NCBI GenBank assembly: GCA_030512295.1
Contig: JAULSR010000006.1
Location: forward strand, 1,240,001-1,304,000
Reading direction: 5' to 3'
Length of the DNA: 64,000 nt
From: Bombardia bombarda
Taxonomy: Eukaryota > Ascomycota > Sordariomycetes > Sordariales > Lasiosphaeriaceae
Below the pieces are notes generated by a model. It searched no databases. It had not been told where the DNA came from and was given only the letters and a program-made list of their open reading frames with translations. Below, piece after piece: positions 25,042 to 37,454 of the stretch (the stretch's first letter is position 1; each line of letters begins with the position of its first letter). A program made the translations under genes and the position numbers.

Positions 25042-25626
25042 AGGGGTGTGTATCTGGGCAGCTATCTGTTGGGGGATAAGCGTGAGTTTAGTATTAGTAT
25101 TGGTTTATGATTGATAGGTATGTAATATGCGGCACATATGGGATAGTATAATCTGGGATGGACCTGAATGGTGGATGGATTGAAGGTCCGTTCCTAACAT
25201 GGTGTAAAGTTGTGAAGTTAATAAGTACCAAGCGTTGAATATTATAGGTAAATGAATAAGCGTTACGAAGATGACTTCGAACATTTTGCTTCCTGATGAC
25301 AACCCATCACTTCAGTCAAGATAAAATGTACAAAGAAATCTTCTTTCTGGGGAAATGGCATAGCAAGAGCCAGACCCCAAAATTCGAGCCAGCAACCCCA
25401 AGAAACCATGTGTTACCTACTGTGTCGGATGCAAAGTAAGTGAACAAGGGGTCTAAGGCTCTTCCCCCACAAACCCCTTTACTGGCTGAGCACTCACCTT
25501 TATAAACTGTTGTCAATTCATAGACCATGGTATGACGAAAGTAGAACACAAAACTCAAGCACAATGAAAGAGAAAAACGCGGTAACATCACATCTTAGAC
25601 TCCACGCTACCTGCTCATCTGTCCGC
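25042..25626. other. Convergent intergenic region EBP / ham-2
   Basis: Shared 3' flank of two convergent genes. No further gene is seen. Confidence 0.6.
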
Positions 25627-27325
25627 CTACCTAGGCAGAGAGTCCGCTAAATCAAACAACACACCGCACCTCGCATACATACCATCTACAACTACCACCC
25701 ACTCAACCCCACCCCGGATCCCCCTCCCAAACCATCCCCTCCCCCTGCCCCTGTCCACCTTGTCCACTCCCATCCCCCCCATCATGCCCATGCCCATGCC
25801 CATGCCCATCCCCCCATCCCCACCACCACCCATCATCATCCCCTCCGCCCCAACCGCCGCCCAGTTCAAATCAACCTTATCCAGCTCCCTCACAAAGAAA
25901 TCCTGCTCCTCCCTCAGCGCCTGCCTGACCTCCTGCCCCATCCTCTCGGGATACCTCCGCATATTGAACCAGTGCGTAATACTCCGGAGCGCCTGCTCGA
26001 GCGGCAACGCCTCCTCGACCTCAGCATCAACATCGCTGCCGGCCAGCCACTCGTCGCGCAGCTCGGGCCGGCAGTGCAGGTAGACGGCCGTGATGACGCG
26101 CATGTTGCTCTGGCGCCACTTGCGGCCGCAGTAAGGGACCTGGTTCTTGAAGAGCTTGAGCGTGTAGAGGCGCAGTTCTTGCTGGGGCACCTTGAGGGAC
26201 TTGCGCAAAATGTTGGACGACTTGTAGTGGACTAGTAGGAGGTTGCGGTGGGCTTTGTGCTTGCAGATCTTTTGCATCACGCGCAGGTAGTTGATGAGGG
26301 AGAAGAAGTTGCGGCGGGAGAAGTCGGTGATGGGCTCGTTGGGGAGGGGGTTGACGGGGTAGCCTAGCTCGTCGACCTCGGGGCGTTGGGGATGTGGTGG
26401 TTGTTGTTGCGTTGTCGGCGGTAGGGTTGGTAGGGGCTGTTGGGTCAGGGGCGTCGTTGCCGAGTTTGGAGATGTTAGTTCACACGCAGCAGCGTCGGCT
26501 TCCGACCGGGTGGGCGACCGTCGCCGCTTGATAGGCGGCGGGACCGAGTCGTCCTCGCTCATGTCTTCAAAGTCGGTGTTGGTCATGTTGGGGAGTCCCG
26601 GGTTCGGGATCGCCCCTGCGCGCGAGCCGCAAAAGTAGAAGAAGCTAGTATACCGTCTGTCAGTGATACTCAAAACAAAAGAAACAAGGCAATATCAGAT
26701 GAGTGTCTCACCTCTGCTCAATGCGATCGGTCTTGCTCTCCACCACCTGCTGCACATCATGCAGAGCAAAAAGCTTCAGCACAAGCGGCAGATAATTCGA
26801 ATCCAGAAGCAGCTGCGTCAGGTACTCAAACTTGAGGATATCTAAGCCACCCATGTCAGTATCGCCCACGTAAACATACATCCGAAACGAGAGAGAGACT
26901 TACGAGACAGCTTCAACCACTTCAACAACAGCACCAAAATGCCCGTCACCGCCTTGGCCGCGATTTCTCTGCTCCTCGCTTCATCGATATCATTATCCGA
27001 CGGCGAAGCCAAGTCATTCTTGCCCGCCCCATTGACACCATTCTGGGCATCCTGTGCTGCCCTTCCAGGCTGCCCATTCATCCGCCCATTGTTCTGGCCC
27101 GCAACTCCCGGGTGCTGCTGCTGTTGTTGCTGCTGTTGCTGCTGTCCATTAGGCCCCTGTGCCTGCGGCATCATATTACTGGCGATAGCCACGATCGCCT
27201 TTAACAGGACAATAACCAGCGATTGCAAATGCGGCAATGCCTCTCTCTGCAGCACACACACAGATGCGTTAGCAAAGTCACCCAACACCAGACCAACCCT
27301 TCCTTTCCCCCCTCCCCCTCCCCCC

Positions 27326-27372
<47 letters not shown>

Positions 27373-29224
27373 ACATAAAACCCCTCCACAGCCTCCAACC
27401 GCGCCCTCCCCTCCCCATCAACCTGCCCCCCTCTCGGCCCGTAATCCACCTCCCCCTCCTCCATCCCCATCCCCCTCTCCCTCTCCTCCCTCTCCTCCCT
27501 CGTAACCAACCCCAGCTCCCTCCTCTCCTCCACCGTCAGCCCGCTCAAATCCAAACTCTCCATCACATCCTCATCCTCATCCTTCCCACCCCCTTCCCTA
27601 TCACCATCCTCCCCGCCCCACCCGCCCCTCTCAAACCTCAAGAACCTCTCCCGCTCGTCCCACAGCTGCCTCGTCGCCCTCGTCATCTTGACCCTCTTGC
27701 TAAACAGCTCGCCCGCCTCCAGGATCGACGCCGGCACATCGCTGCCCTCCCACCTCCTACCCACCAACAAGTCCTGCAGTCCCGCACCGCCCTTCCCACC
27801 AGCGCTGTTGCTCGTCGCGTCCAGCGGCGGGTACATAAACGGGAAATTCTGATTCGTCTGGTAGTTCTGCTTCTTGCCGCCCTTGCCTCCGACCCCAGGC
27901 GACGGCGGCGGCGAGGGCGCGGGCGTCGCGATGTGCACGGGCTGGTGGAGGATGGAGGCTCCGCTGCCGCCCGTGGCGCCGGCGGCGGCGGCGAGCGGGT
28001 TGGGGAAGATGCCGTTGGCGCCCGTGTTGCGGGTCGGGTGGTTGGGCAGCTGCGGCAGGATCGACGTCTGTTCCGTGTCGAGCGGGACGGGGGGCAAAGG
28101 CGGCACGTAGGCGGGGTATTTGGACGTGATTTCCTGGCGGAAGACGTGGTAGTCGAGGGGCGAGGCGGTGATGAAGTCCTTTGGGTTGTTGCCTTCTTTC
28201 TCCTCCGGGGAGGAGGACTGGCGCTCGGCGGTGGCGCGCTTGGTGGCGGCGATCTCGGCGGAGCCGCCAAAGACGAGGAGGATGGACTTCCAGAAGAGGA
28301 GGAAGACTTGGGTTTGCGGGAGGATGCAGGCTTCGTCCCAGCGGAGGCGGGCCGTGGCGTGGAGCATGAAGTGGATCAGGGTTGGGTTGAGGGCGACTGT
28401 TTACAGTGGGTAAGTAAGTGTGTGTCTGTGTGGTGGGGGAAAGGGGTATCACATACGCAGTTCCTTCCGCACCGAGGCCATCCCCTCGGGATTGTCTAGT
28501 GCTTCTTGCAGCGAGATGTAGATGATGGTCATCAAGTGTATCAGCTCCTCGGCAAGCAGCTGGAGGTTGGACTGAGCCTCGTCGGCCCTGTTTCTTTCAG
28601 TCAGCACACAATGTCACACCCATCAACCAGCCAAAGTACACTCGAGACCGAACAACATACCAAAACGGCTCAAACGCATTCCTCAACGCGTCCCAAACCA
28701 CCGGCAGACCCCCACACTCAGCCAACAACCTCACCCCCGCCCTCATCGCATCCAGCTGCACCCTCGACGCAGCGCTCCTAACCTTACTACCGCCATCCAT
28801 GACCCTCGGCAGTGTCGCGTTCCTCACCGTCTCGGTCCACCTCCCCAGCACCAGATACACCAACACACCCACCGCGTCGCCGCGGACGCTCCTGTCGTCA
28901 CCCGACGACGACGCCGCCGACGAGGACGACTGCTGCAGCGCAACCAGCGTGTCGCGCACAAACTTCTGCCGCACACCGACATCGACCTGCTCCCAGCTCT
29001 CATCCGGGCCAAACTGCCTGCCCCAGGCGCTGTGGAAGGCGCGGTTGGCCGCGTTGAGGCGCACCCACTGCCAGAAATTGTACATGAACCACTCGTCGAT
29101 CTCCTCCTCGATCGGGCCCATGTCGGTGTAGACGTAGTCGTAGGCGATGGGCTCGGTGCGGGGGAACTCGGCTACGATGCGCCGCAGCTGGGCGAGCGAG
29201 AGGGAGTCGGGGGGTTGTTGCTGC

Positions 29225-29265
<41 letters not shown>

Positions 29266-29482
29266 GGCGGCGACATCATTAGGGTTGCCGGCGGACTCGG
29301 GGGGCGCTGGGACCGGGGGCGGGATCTCGGAGGGGGCCGGCTGCGACAGGTTTCTCTGCAGCAGGGGCCGGCTGAGGATGGTTATGCCTGGGGCGGGGGC
29401 GCTGGGTTTTGTGTTGTTGTTGTCTGAGGAGGGGGAAAGGGCGTCGGTGTTTTTAACGGTTGGGTTTGGGTTGGACGCATCA

Positions 29483-29526
<44 letters not shown>

Positions 29527-29598
29527 CGACGACGACGATGGCGTTGCTGCCGGCTTGGTGCTGTCGCCGGTCGACCTCGAGGGCCATAGAGAGTTCAT
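25627..29598 (-). CDS. ham-2: STRIPAK subunit HAM-2 / PRO22 / Far11 (STRIP family)
   Basis: Scaffold subunit of the striatin-interacting phosphatase and kinase complex. In Neurospora and Sordaria it is needed for hyphal fusion and sexual development. Six exons: 29598-28661, 28587-28457, 28396-27375, 27246-26904, 26841-26712 and 26644-25627. All phases agree, giving 1193 residues. The N-terminal N1221 domain begins after poly-Ala and poly-Gln tracts at LSLAQLRRIVAEFPRTEPIA and includes EWFMYNFWQWVRLNAANR. The C-terminal DUF3402 part has KWLKLSHILKFEYLTQLLL, IEQSFFYFCGSR and LRSITHWFNMRRYPERMG. The start is ATG 29598, since the upstream extension to 29676 begins with TTG. The last 80 residues contain a Met-Gly repeat and end unlike anything I recall, so the C-terminus is less certain. 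Intron 3 has a 33-nt T run right after its donor. Confidence 0.93.
27326..27369. repeat. T11-A33 homopolymer block in ham-2 intron 3
   Basis: Plus strand T11 (27326-27336) followed by A33 (27337-27369), abutting the intron donor at 27374. In the transcript this reads donor, U33, A11, which can fold back on itself. Confidence 0.9.
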
Positions 29599-30160
29599 GA
29601 TGGCGGGGTTCGAGGTGGGAGGAGCTGTATTGTGGTTTTTGTATTCTTCGTCGGGAAGGTCGTGGTTATCGTTCAAGTCGTTGTCGGGCGCTCACAGCAG
29701 ACTAGGCTCATTGTTTTGTGCCAGAGCCGAATTAAACGCGTTGAGAAATTGTGCACAACCAAGAGGGGGGGGTTTTGACGCGTCGTGTCCTGTTCAGTAT
29801 GGTGAATTGTCAATCATCAAATTGTCTAACTTGAGGATTGATGAGACGGAAGCTGCCTTGCAGGTCGGTGGAGCTCTGCCGTCAGCCTTGGGTGCAAAGG
29901 ACGTGGGATGATGCGCTGTCATTGGCCGGCGCTTTGAGCCGAAAGAGCGACAGTGCAGCTGGCACTTGGCAGATTGACCCCTGTTGTGGCGCTTTGGCGC
30001 TGTCAACCCATATCTACCCGTCACAATAGAGTTCAAGTACCGGTATTTACTGCTACCATACGGTACCACCCCCTAAAAGAGGACAAGCTGAGTCAACATG
30101 ACAATATGACAGCCTCAACATGGAACTCCTGTTCGTACATAAAAAGGTGAATAGGAAATC
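29599..30160. other. ham-2 promoter region
   Basis: 562 bp between the ham-2 start and the DUF2011 stop (same strand). No gene is seen. Leader and promoter of ham-2 are expected here. Confidence 0.6.
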
Positions 30161-31118
30161 TCAATCCTCCCCCTCACTCATCCCCCCATCACTCCCCTCC
30201 CCGCCTCCACCACCCCCACCAGCCAACTTCTTCTCCTTCTCCTTCTGCCTCCTCTTCAGCTTCTTCTCCCTATTCAGCCTCTTCTTCTTCTCCTTCAGAT
30301 GCTCCTCCTTGGTCATCTTGACCCTCTCCAGCTCCTTCTCCGCCTTCTGCCTCGTCCTCAGCACTATCCTCCTCTTCTTTCCCGGTCGTTTCCTCTTTTC
30401 TGTCCCTCCCCCTTCCAATGCACCGTTATCTTTCCCTGATTCCTCCCTGCTCTTACTCTCCCCGCTGTCACCCTCTTTCCTCCCCGGAGACGACGAAGAC
30501 ACAGTAATCTTGGTCACCCTCCACGGCACCTCAAGCCCCCAGGCCCTCTGTCTCGCCATACTGATAACATCACCCCCGCTCACCGCGGCAAACTCAATTT
30601 TCGCCTTCTCCTCAGCCGATAGCTCCCCACGCAGGTAAAAGGAAAGTGGCCGTCGTGAGACGAATGAGCCACCCTCGTAGCCCGCCGCGCCGGCAGCCTC
30701 TTCATCAGGGGCGAGGACGACCTTTTGCGAGGCGCTCGAGGTGGAGAAGAGGCGGAACTCGAACTCTTCTTCTGCCGCTTCTTCTGCCGCTTCTTCCTCT
30801 TGGGCAGCTCCAGCAGTGTCGCTGCCGTCGGCCTCGGCCTCCTCGTCCTGAAGGGCAGCTGGTGGGGGGGGAGCAGCAGTGGGTGCAGCAGACATAGCGA
30901 TCGAACCAAAGTCCAACGACAGCAGGCTCGAGAGACGTGCTTGAAGACGCGCCTGGTTCTCGGCTACCTCGGCCTCGTCGGGACTGGAGTCTCGCTCATC
31001 ATGGTCACGGAGGAGGTCCTGGCGCCTCACACTGGTGACCATGTTAGCGATTGCACAGAAAATATGTCATGTCAGGTGATTGAGTTACTAACCGCTTCGC
31101 GTCGGGCAGCTCAAACAT
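30161..31118 (-). CDS. DUF2011-family protein
   Basis: Fungal protein of unknown function. Two exons, 31118-31093 (only 26 nt, MFELPDAK) and 31025-30161, join in phase 2 to 296 residues. The short first exon is supported by the family-typical MFELPDAKRRQDLLR opening and a GTTAGT donor. After an acidic, Ala/Pro-rich region comes a compact conserved-looking part (EFRLFSTSSASQKVVL, then FVSRRPLSFYL and WRVTKITV). The C-terminal 100 residues are extremely Lys/Arg/Glu-rich, probably a long charged helix with nuclear or nucleolar localisation, and end in a Gly run and acidic tail. It sits between ham-2 and vib-1 on the same strand. Family assignment is from memory of the motif; no function is claimed. 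Confidence 0.8.
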
Positions 31119-32246
31119 GTTGTGTGTGTATTTTGTACTTTGTAGTGTAGGTAGCAATGTAGTGCAATTAATTCCCCGGCTGTGGATCCCGTTCACACGG
31201 CGCTGTGCGCAAGGTATTTCGGGTGATTGTCGAGGCCGGTCCGGTCCGTTTATCGGTAGGTCAGGTCAGTCACTGTCAGACAGATCAGACGAGATTAAGG
31301 TGTGTAGAACTGTTGTGGATGGTGGAATTGAAGTTCTGACCGTTCGACGAGACCCTTGCTGTCTCTCTATCTACCTGACCAATCATGAATGGCTATCTGT
31401 CAGGGTTGTGGTTGGATGGAGAAACTCAATTCTCATTGGCCCGTCCGTGGCTGCCAAAAAAAAGCCTTGAGTGGGGGCAATAGGGGGTTGGTGGGCGGAT
31501 GGAGACCGGGTGTGACTTCCCCCTGCTTCCCCTCGCTAGCCCGTCTACTCTCGTGCAGCATCGTCACGGTCAAGCTTCTTTCACTCCAACCTCTCAACTC
31601 TCCCGTTCGTGCCACTGCTGCTGCTCGACAAGGGCGCAGACCGTGGCGGGCAGTTGAACAGTTGGCACGCATGCGTGTGTGTGGCAGTGGAGGTGGCAGT
31701 GGCTTCGCCCGCAGATACGAATCAATCAATGAGTGACAATCTTACCCCACATTCCGTTTTATTCGTCCCTTTCTATCCGCTACTTGGCCGTTTCCATACT
31801 TACGTATCCAACTTCTTGTCACGGCTGCCTGCCTGCTGATGACGGGAATGATGGATGATGGCAAATGTGTAATCCAAAAAAAAAAAAGCGGAGTTGCGGA
31901 GACAAATCGTTCGATTTTACCACAACTGGCTAGTTCTGCACGCGGTATTCGCATTCGCATATCCCTAGGTTTGTATGTATGTCCATCTTTTCCCAAACAA
32001 ATCATCGTCGTCAAAACTACCAACATTCACAGTGCGTCCGCTAGCGGCGGAGACGGGGCGGCGGGTGACCTGCCAATATGCTGTATATGTGCAACGTATG
32101 ATGATGCACATACCTTAGACGCCCAGCTAAGGCGCTGCCCTTCAGGGGCAAGAAAAAGAGCAACTACTATCATTTCAAAAACAGATAAATTCGAACTTCG
32201 TATCGGCCTCGCCTACGGATTTAGGTATTAAGCAGCAGGGGGTAGC

Positions 32247-32277
32247 TGTGGTTGTGTGGTTGTGTGGTTGTGTGGTT
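32247..32277. repeat. 8-bp tandem repeat (GTGTGGTT)n
   Basis: Nearly four copies of an octamer. Intergenic. Confidence 0.8.
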
Positions 32278-32882
32278 CAGTCTGTGTGGGTGTGGCCAAG
32301 TCACGCTCATGCAGTTTATATCTCCGGTTTCCAAACAAGATAGAAAGAGAGACAGACAGACCGGACCGATGGACAGCAAGAACACGACAGGGCATGATGG
32401 GCAACAGGCATTGCCTCCATTTACCGACATTAGTGAACTTTCTGTGGGATCTGCTTTGCTTTTCGTCCGTCACCACATCCCATCGATCACCTCTTTTCCT
32501 TACTGAAACTGCTCGCGCATATCCTGTACTTGCCGTCGGCATCCGGCATTGCGCATCATGCATCAAGCAAGCAAGGAGCGCCCGTCCAAAAGAGGCAGGT
32601 TCGTCAAACCAAACAGAAAAAGATCCAAAAAAGTCGCCCGATCGCTTTCGTCGCTTTCCTCCCCCGGGGGGCTCCCTTCACTCCCGGCCGATTTACTCCT
32701 CCTCCTCCTCCCTCCTCCACCTACGTACCCTTACCCCTACCCCTACCCTCTACCCGCCCCCCGCGGATCTCCTATCCTACCCTAACCTGGCAGGTGGTGT
32801 GTGGTTGCATGTGTGCGGCGGGCATGAGCAAAAGTTCAAAAGAACTGTCTATCATACCGTATCGACAGATGATAAGAAAAGA

Positions 32883-32910
<28 letters not shown>
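32883..32910. repeat. (AC)14 microsatellite
   Basis: Uninterrupted dinucleotide run, a likely polymorphic marker. Confidence 0.95.
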
Positions 32911-32913
<3 letters not shown>

Positions 32914-33736
32914 ACGGATAAGGGTCAGCTGAACGGTCACTCATTCAGTCAGTTGAACAAAGCACACGCACACTACACTACTACCGGCCGGACAGGGCTG
33001 AGGTGGTACCCAAAGGAGCTACCTACCTACCTATTGGTGTGAATATCTCCATTGTCTTGCTCTCTTGTCCTACCTAGTTCCATCGTACCCTGTCCCTGTC
33101 AAGATACTATCTACACCTCTTCTCTCTTCTACAATTCGGGCTTTCTCCAAAATGCATGTCTCGGTTCGCATGCACATGGTTAAGCAACCGCGGCCCGCAT
33201 TTTGAGTCAGTCATGCTACGTAGTGCCTTCTTCGTTCATTCTTCCCATCCTTCCTTGCCTCTCTCTGTCTGCATGCACGTCGAATATGCTTGCTTGTACA
33301 TCCCGTATCACAGACCCAGATATACACCACCACAGCACAAGTTCTATACTCGGTGTTCTAGACTACCTACCTACCCTACAGAATTCGTAAAACTTGCGCA
33401 CCTTCCCGTCCAGCCCAACCAAACCCTTGGCCTTTGCCCTTTTCCGAGCATACATACCTAGGTCAAAAAGAACAACAGCAAGAAAACAACAAAACACATC
33501 ATCGTGAGTCGGTCGGTCCGTTCATCCCCAGTATCCACTACCCCCATCCGGACCATCCGGTTCGTTCCTCAAGTCTGCCTTCTGCCTCCCTGTACAGTAC
33601 CCCTGAATTCCTTCATACTTGTTTGCCGTCTCTCTGTCTGCCTGCCTCTCTGTATCGTACATAGCCGCCCGCCCATCCAGTCACCAGTCCCCTACTCGCT
33701 CCAAAACCAGATGCAATGCATAGGTATGACAAAACG

Positions 33737-33753
33737 CCCCCCCCCCCCCCCCC
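33737..33753. repeat. C17 homopolymer
   Basis: Seventeen C in a row between genes. Its length is probably uncertain. Confidence 0.9.
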
Positions 33754-35131
33754 ATCATCTGCAGCCGCCGCTGCAGCTATTTATTTCCCCCCCTTTTAAG
33801 CAACCAAACTTGTAGATCATTTCTTTCCTTCTTCACGCTTCCATCCCAACACATATGTCGTAGTTTTTCTGTCCCTTGACAGCAGCGGCTTGTTCGGTCG
33901 GATGACATAGTACTTTCACATGATGAACTGGCTAGATGCCTAGGTAAAAGGGTAATAATTGTAAACCAGGTTACCCATAGACCATACGACGAGCAAATCA
34001 TATGGGGGCATATGACAATACAATCGTATGTAGACACCAAACAACAATTTCTCCTCGCACCATTGCCATGCCTCGCCATGCAGTTTCAAAGGAGATAAAA
34101 AGCAAAACACCAAAAATCAAAAAGTACCAAACAGGAAAGCAAACGCTTGTCCCTCCATCAATATATAGGGTACTTTTCTATCTCGCAAAATAAAGACAGC
34201 TTCCCTTTTTTTGTCCCCTCGTTGACCCGAATATGGTAAAATCCCCCTGACAGGGAATGAACGGGATAGATAGATAGGTAGGCAGATAAGTATATATATG
34301 GAAAATAAAAGTACAAAAGAACAACCACAAGAAATCGTGGGAGGCGATGTAAGTCGGTATGTCTGCAAGAAAAACAAAACATGGTATCGATCCAAAAGAA
34401 GTGGTATTCAGTGTGCTGCTGCTCTCTTTTTGCTCCGCGAGATCATGAAACACGGAAAAAAAAAGACAATAAAAAGCAAAAGACCAGGCCATATAACAAA
34501 AAGAATAACAACAAAACAAGCAACGGTAATAAGTAACAATGTTATCAAAAACCAGAAACAAAATAAACCACGAGAATTTACTGCCCCATTCTTCTCCCTC
34601 TTCTCTCTTATCTTTTCCTCCTCCTCACCAAAACGTAGCCATCATGTGCCGCCAAAAGACACTGATGTAATAATAACAATAATAGACCGCCAAAATGCAC
34701 CTCGTACATCCAAGCCCTGCTTGGTGGGTCGGCACGGGGTAAGGGTGGTTGGTAGGTGTGTTTGCCTTTCTTTTGAAACCCACCCCAGCCAGTCCCCCCT
34801 TCCACCCTTCCACCCCCCTCACACTCAAACAAATTGGGCCCGATGTCGAGTATTTGTGTCCAAAGTATGGCAATATTTGACAGTCGAATTGTCGGGAAAT
34901 ATGCAGCGCCCACCCTCATTAAAGTGCGTGTAGGGAGAGGTGGGGAGTGGGTATTTAGTGTACATAGCGAATCGAATCGAGGGCATGCGTGGAAATATGG
35001 CGAGATCGTTTGTAAACCTATCTATCGTAAATCTCGACAGAAAAGGTGGCTGACTGGTTGGCTTCGAAAAAAAAGGGGTATAGAAGTCCAGCCGCCAACG
35101 ACACCATCTTTTCGTTTAGTCTGCGTCCTGG

Positions 35132-35808
35132 CTAAAATGGGACGCGCAGGTTCAAGTCCCCGGGGTAGAGGTATCTCATTAACCCGTGCTGTCCAATCTT
35201 TTGATCTTCCTCTCCTATTCTCCCATCATGTGGCATTCCAAGCGTAATGACCGACTCCCCCGTAAACGGGTGCCGCGGAATGGGGAGGTGGTGGGTGCGG
35301 GTGCGAATGCGAGTGCGGGTGCGAGTGTTGCGGCTCCGACTTTCCGCTAAAGGCATACGGCCTGTCGCTGCCGTTTGTGTACGACACACTGGGGGCTGGG
35401 GGCTCGCCTGCCGTTGTTGTCCACGATTGTGATGATGGGAAGTAATCTCTCGGGGAGGAGCATTTGCCGGGGCCGACGATGGGGCCGACGCACTGTCCTG
35501 GGATGGCGTTCCGTATGTTGCCGATGGCGGGTGTTGCGACTGTGGGCTTATCTCGCTGGAACTACTATTAACGCCCACGTAGGAAGGTGGACCGTATCGG
35601 TATTCGTTGGACGCTGTGTCGTTGGATATGGAGCTTGTGCTGTGTATAGATTGGTGGCTGGCGTGTCGGGGGCTCTTCGAAGGTCGGGGGTTGTTGTCAA
35701 CATAGCGTGGAACGTTGAGTGAGTTGTCTGATGTTGTTGAGAGAGAAAGATGCGGCGGTGCCGAGGTCCCTTGAACGTAGTTTGCGTACTGTGTCCGAAT
35801 AGGGGGCG

Positions 35809-35839
<31 letters not shown>

Positions 35840-37454
35840 GTCTTGAGCTACCAGCGACAGCTGCACCGACGGCATTGAAGTCTGTTGAATCGGCATCTCT
35901 TGCGGCTCTGCCGTAAAACTCGGTCCACCAGACAAGGGCATCTTCTGGTAGGGCTCGGCTGCCATTGACGTTGTTGGATAAGACGCTGTTCCTGGGTTGT
36001 GCGGCATCGATACTTGTCTCGACGGATCCCAAGACGTAGGGTAGGAACTGTAAAATCTGGTCAGTTTCGTTTTTTTTCTTCCCATAATTCGAACCATCAT
36101 TTGCTCGCGCTCGACCTCTCCCTGGCCACTTACTTTGATCGCATCTGCATTGGGCTCTGTGGCATTTGCTTTGGGGCGGTAAATGTGAAGGCGGTTCTTG
36201 GCAACTCTATGCTGGAAACCCGCGGCCTCGAGTCGTAAGGCGGCTTGTTCAGGATGACTGCCTGGGCAACGATTCCATGTCCCGTCTCAACCAAAGTCTG
36301 CCCCCGTGAGCCAGCACTGGACCCCAAGAGCGGGATCTCTTTTCTGGCTTGGAAATTGCGCGGACTTCTGCCTCGAACGACAATGGGCGCGGTAACGAGT
36401 TCGGACAAAACCAACTTCGTTCCATTTGCCAAGGTACCATGGAGCTTGAGGTGCAAGATAAAATGCTGTTGGAGCTCCTTTCGTCTGCCATTGTTTGCCG
36501 TCGCACTGCAATCAGATTAGCATACTGTCTATGACGCCACCAGCGCACCCCGGCATTGTTATCAATGTAAGCTTACATTCTAAACTGGAGGCGACGCCAT
36601 CCGATAGGGTAGATGGCATAATGATCTCCTCCCGTCTCCTCTTCCTCTTCCGACCAGGGGATCAAGGGGAGTGGGGGCGGCTCTTGATCTGGGGCCTGGT
36701 TGATCTCAGGCGAGTTCGGTGGTGGTGTCTTCCAGGGAATGACTATCAGGCGCACCGGGTGGCCATCAACCGATTCGATTGCCGAGATGCTGACTTCCAT
36801 GTTCTTGATCTGGCTCGTCTCGCCCGTTTCGAGCATCACAGACAACGGGATCTGGGGAAAGCAAAGGCTCCCGCTGATCTGGAAGAGGTTGCGCCGGTAA
36901 CACGTCAGCTCCGTGTTTACGTTACCGTCGCCGGTGCTGGTCGGAAACTCAGACAGGAAAAACATTCCATGAAGCTGGGCGTCGATCTCCATCTCGTGGA
37001 TTCGACCCTTGTGGTCGACGATGGTATGCTTGTCCTCCACCTTTTTGAAGGAAAGAAGTTTCTGATCATGGTTTGCAGCCGGCTTATAGTCGTCTCGCAT
37101 GTCCTGAACCATTTCTTGGTATGGAGGCTGATCTACTTGTGAGTAGCTACGCTTCAGGTTTGTTATGCTCGGAATGTTCATCAAAGATGGGTGCGGGAAT
37201 CTCTCATATCCATCGCCGCCTTCTTCCTGGGAGGGTCGACTATGGTGATACTGCGGGTAGTCCATGGTGTGCTGGCGACTTCTGGGCCGCACGATATGTG
37301 ATGATGTCGTCGGTGGCCCTGTTACCGAGGACTCTTGGTTGTTATATCGGCCTGGCATCGGCACTGGGTTTCCATAGTTGGACCAAAGGCTACCGTGATG
37401 TGTCTCGCCCCTCAGCTCTGCCATAGTGACCGTGTATGTTGATGTGGTTGACAT
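35132..37454 (-). CDS. vib-1: Ndt80/PhoG-family transcription factor VIB-1 (XprG homologue)
   Basis: Nuclear p53-like regulator. Homologues control extracellular protease secretion, carbon-starvation response and heterokaryon-incompatibility genes and cell death. Three exons (37454-36577, 36505-36134, 36047-35132) join in phase to 721 residues. The start is ATG 37454, as the frame above it opens only at TTG; a second ATG ten codons in is an alternative. The Ndt80 DNA-binding domain runs from about residue 130 to 390 and spans intron 1. Diagnostic stretches are HEMEIDAQLHGMFFLSEFP, CFPQIPLSVMLETGE, YPIGWRRLQFRIATANNGR, HLKLHGTLANGTKLVLSEL and VRGRSPRNFQARKEIPLLG. The C-terminal 300 residues are low-complexity, rich in Gln, Ser and Pro, a probable activation region, with a short Arg-Thr repeat near 35280-35330. 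The exceptionally long upstream gap suggests a complex promoter. Confidence 0.94.

Larger units (their letters stand above)
31119..35131. other. 4 kb gene-free interval
   Basis: Holds the promoter of the DUF2011 gene on the left and the 3' flank of vib-1 on the right. It has microsatellites at 32247-32277 and 32883-32910 and a C17 run at 33737-33753. No gene is recognised. Confidence 0.5.

Noticed and set aside
29599..29676. Longer HAM-2 N-terminus
   Set aside because: It opens at TTG; the ATG at 29598 is the first proper start.
29147..29911. 254-codon plus-strand open frame with Cys and Ala runs
   Set aside because: Antisense shadow of the ham-2 poly-Gln and poly-Ala tracts.
35140..35170. 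Possible tRNA T arm (ggttcaagtcccc)
   Set aside because: The stem does not pair and it lies inside the last vib-1 exon.
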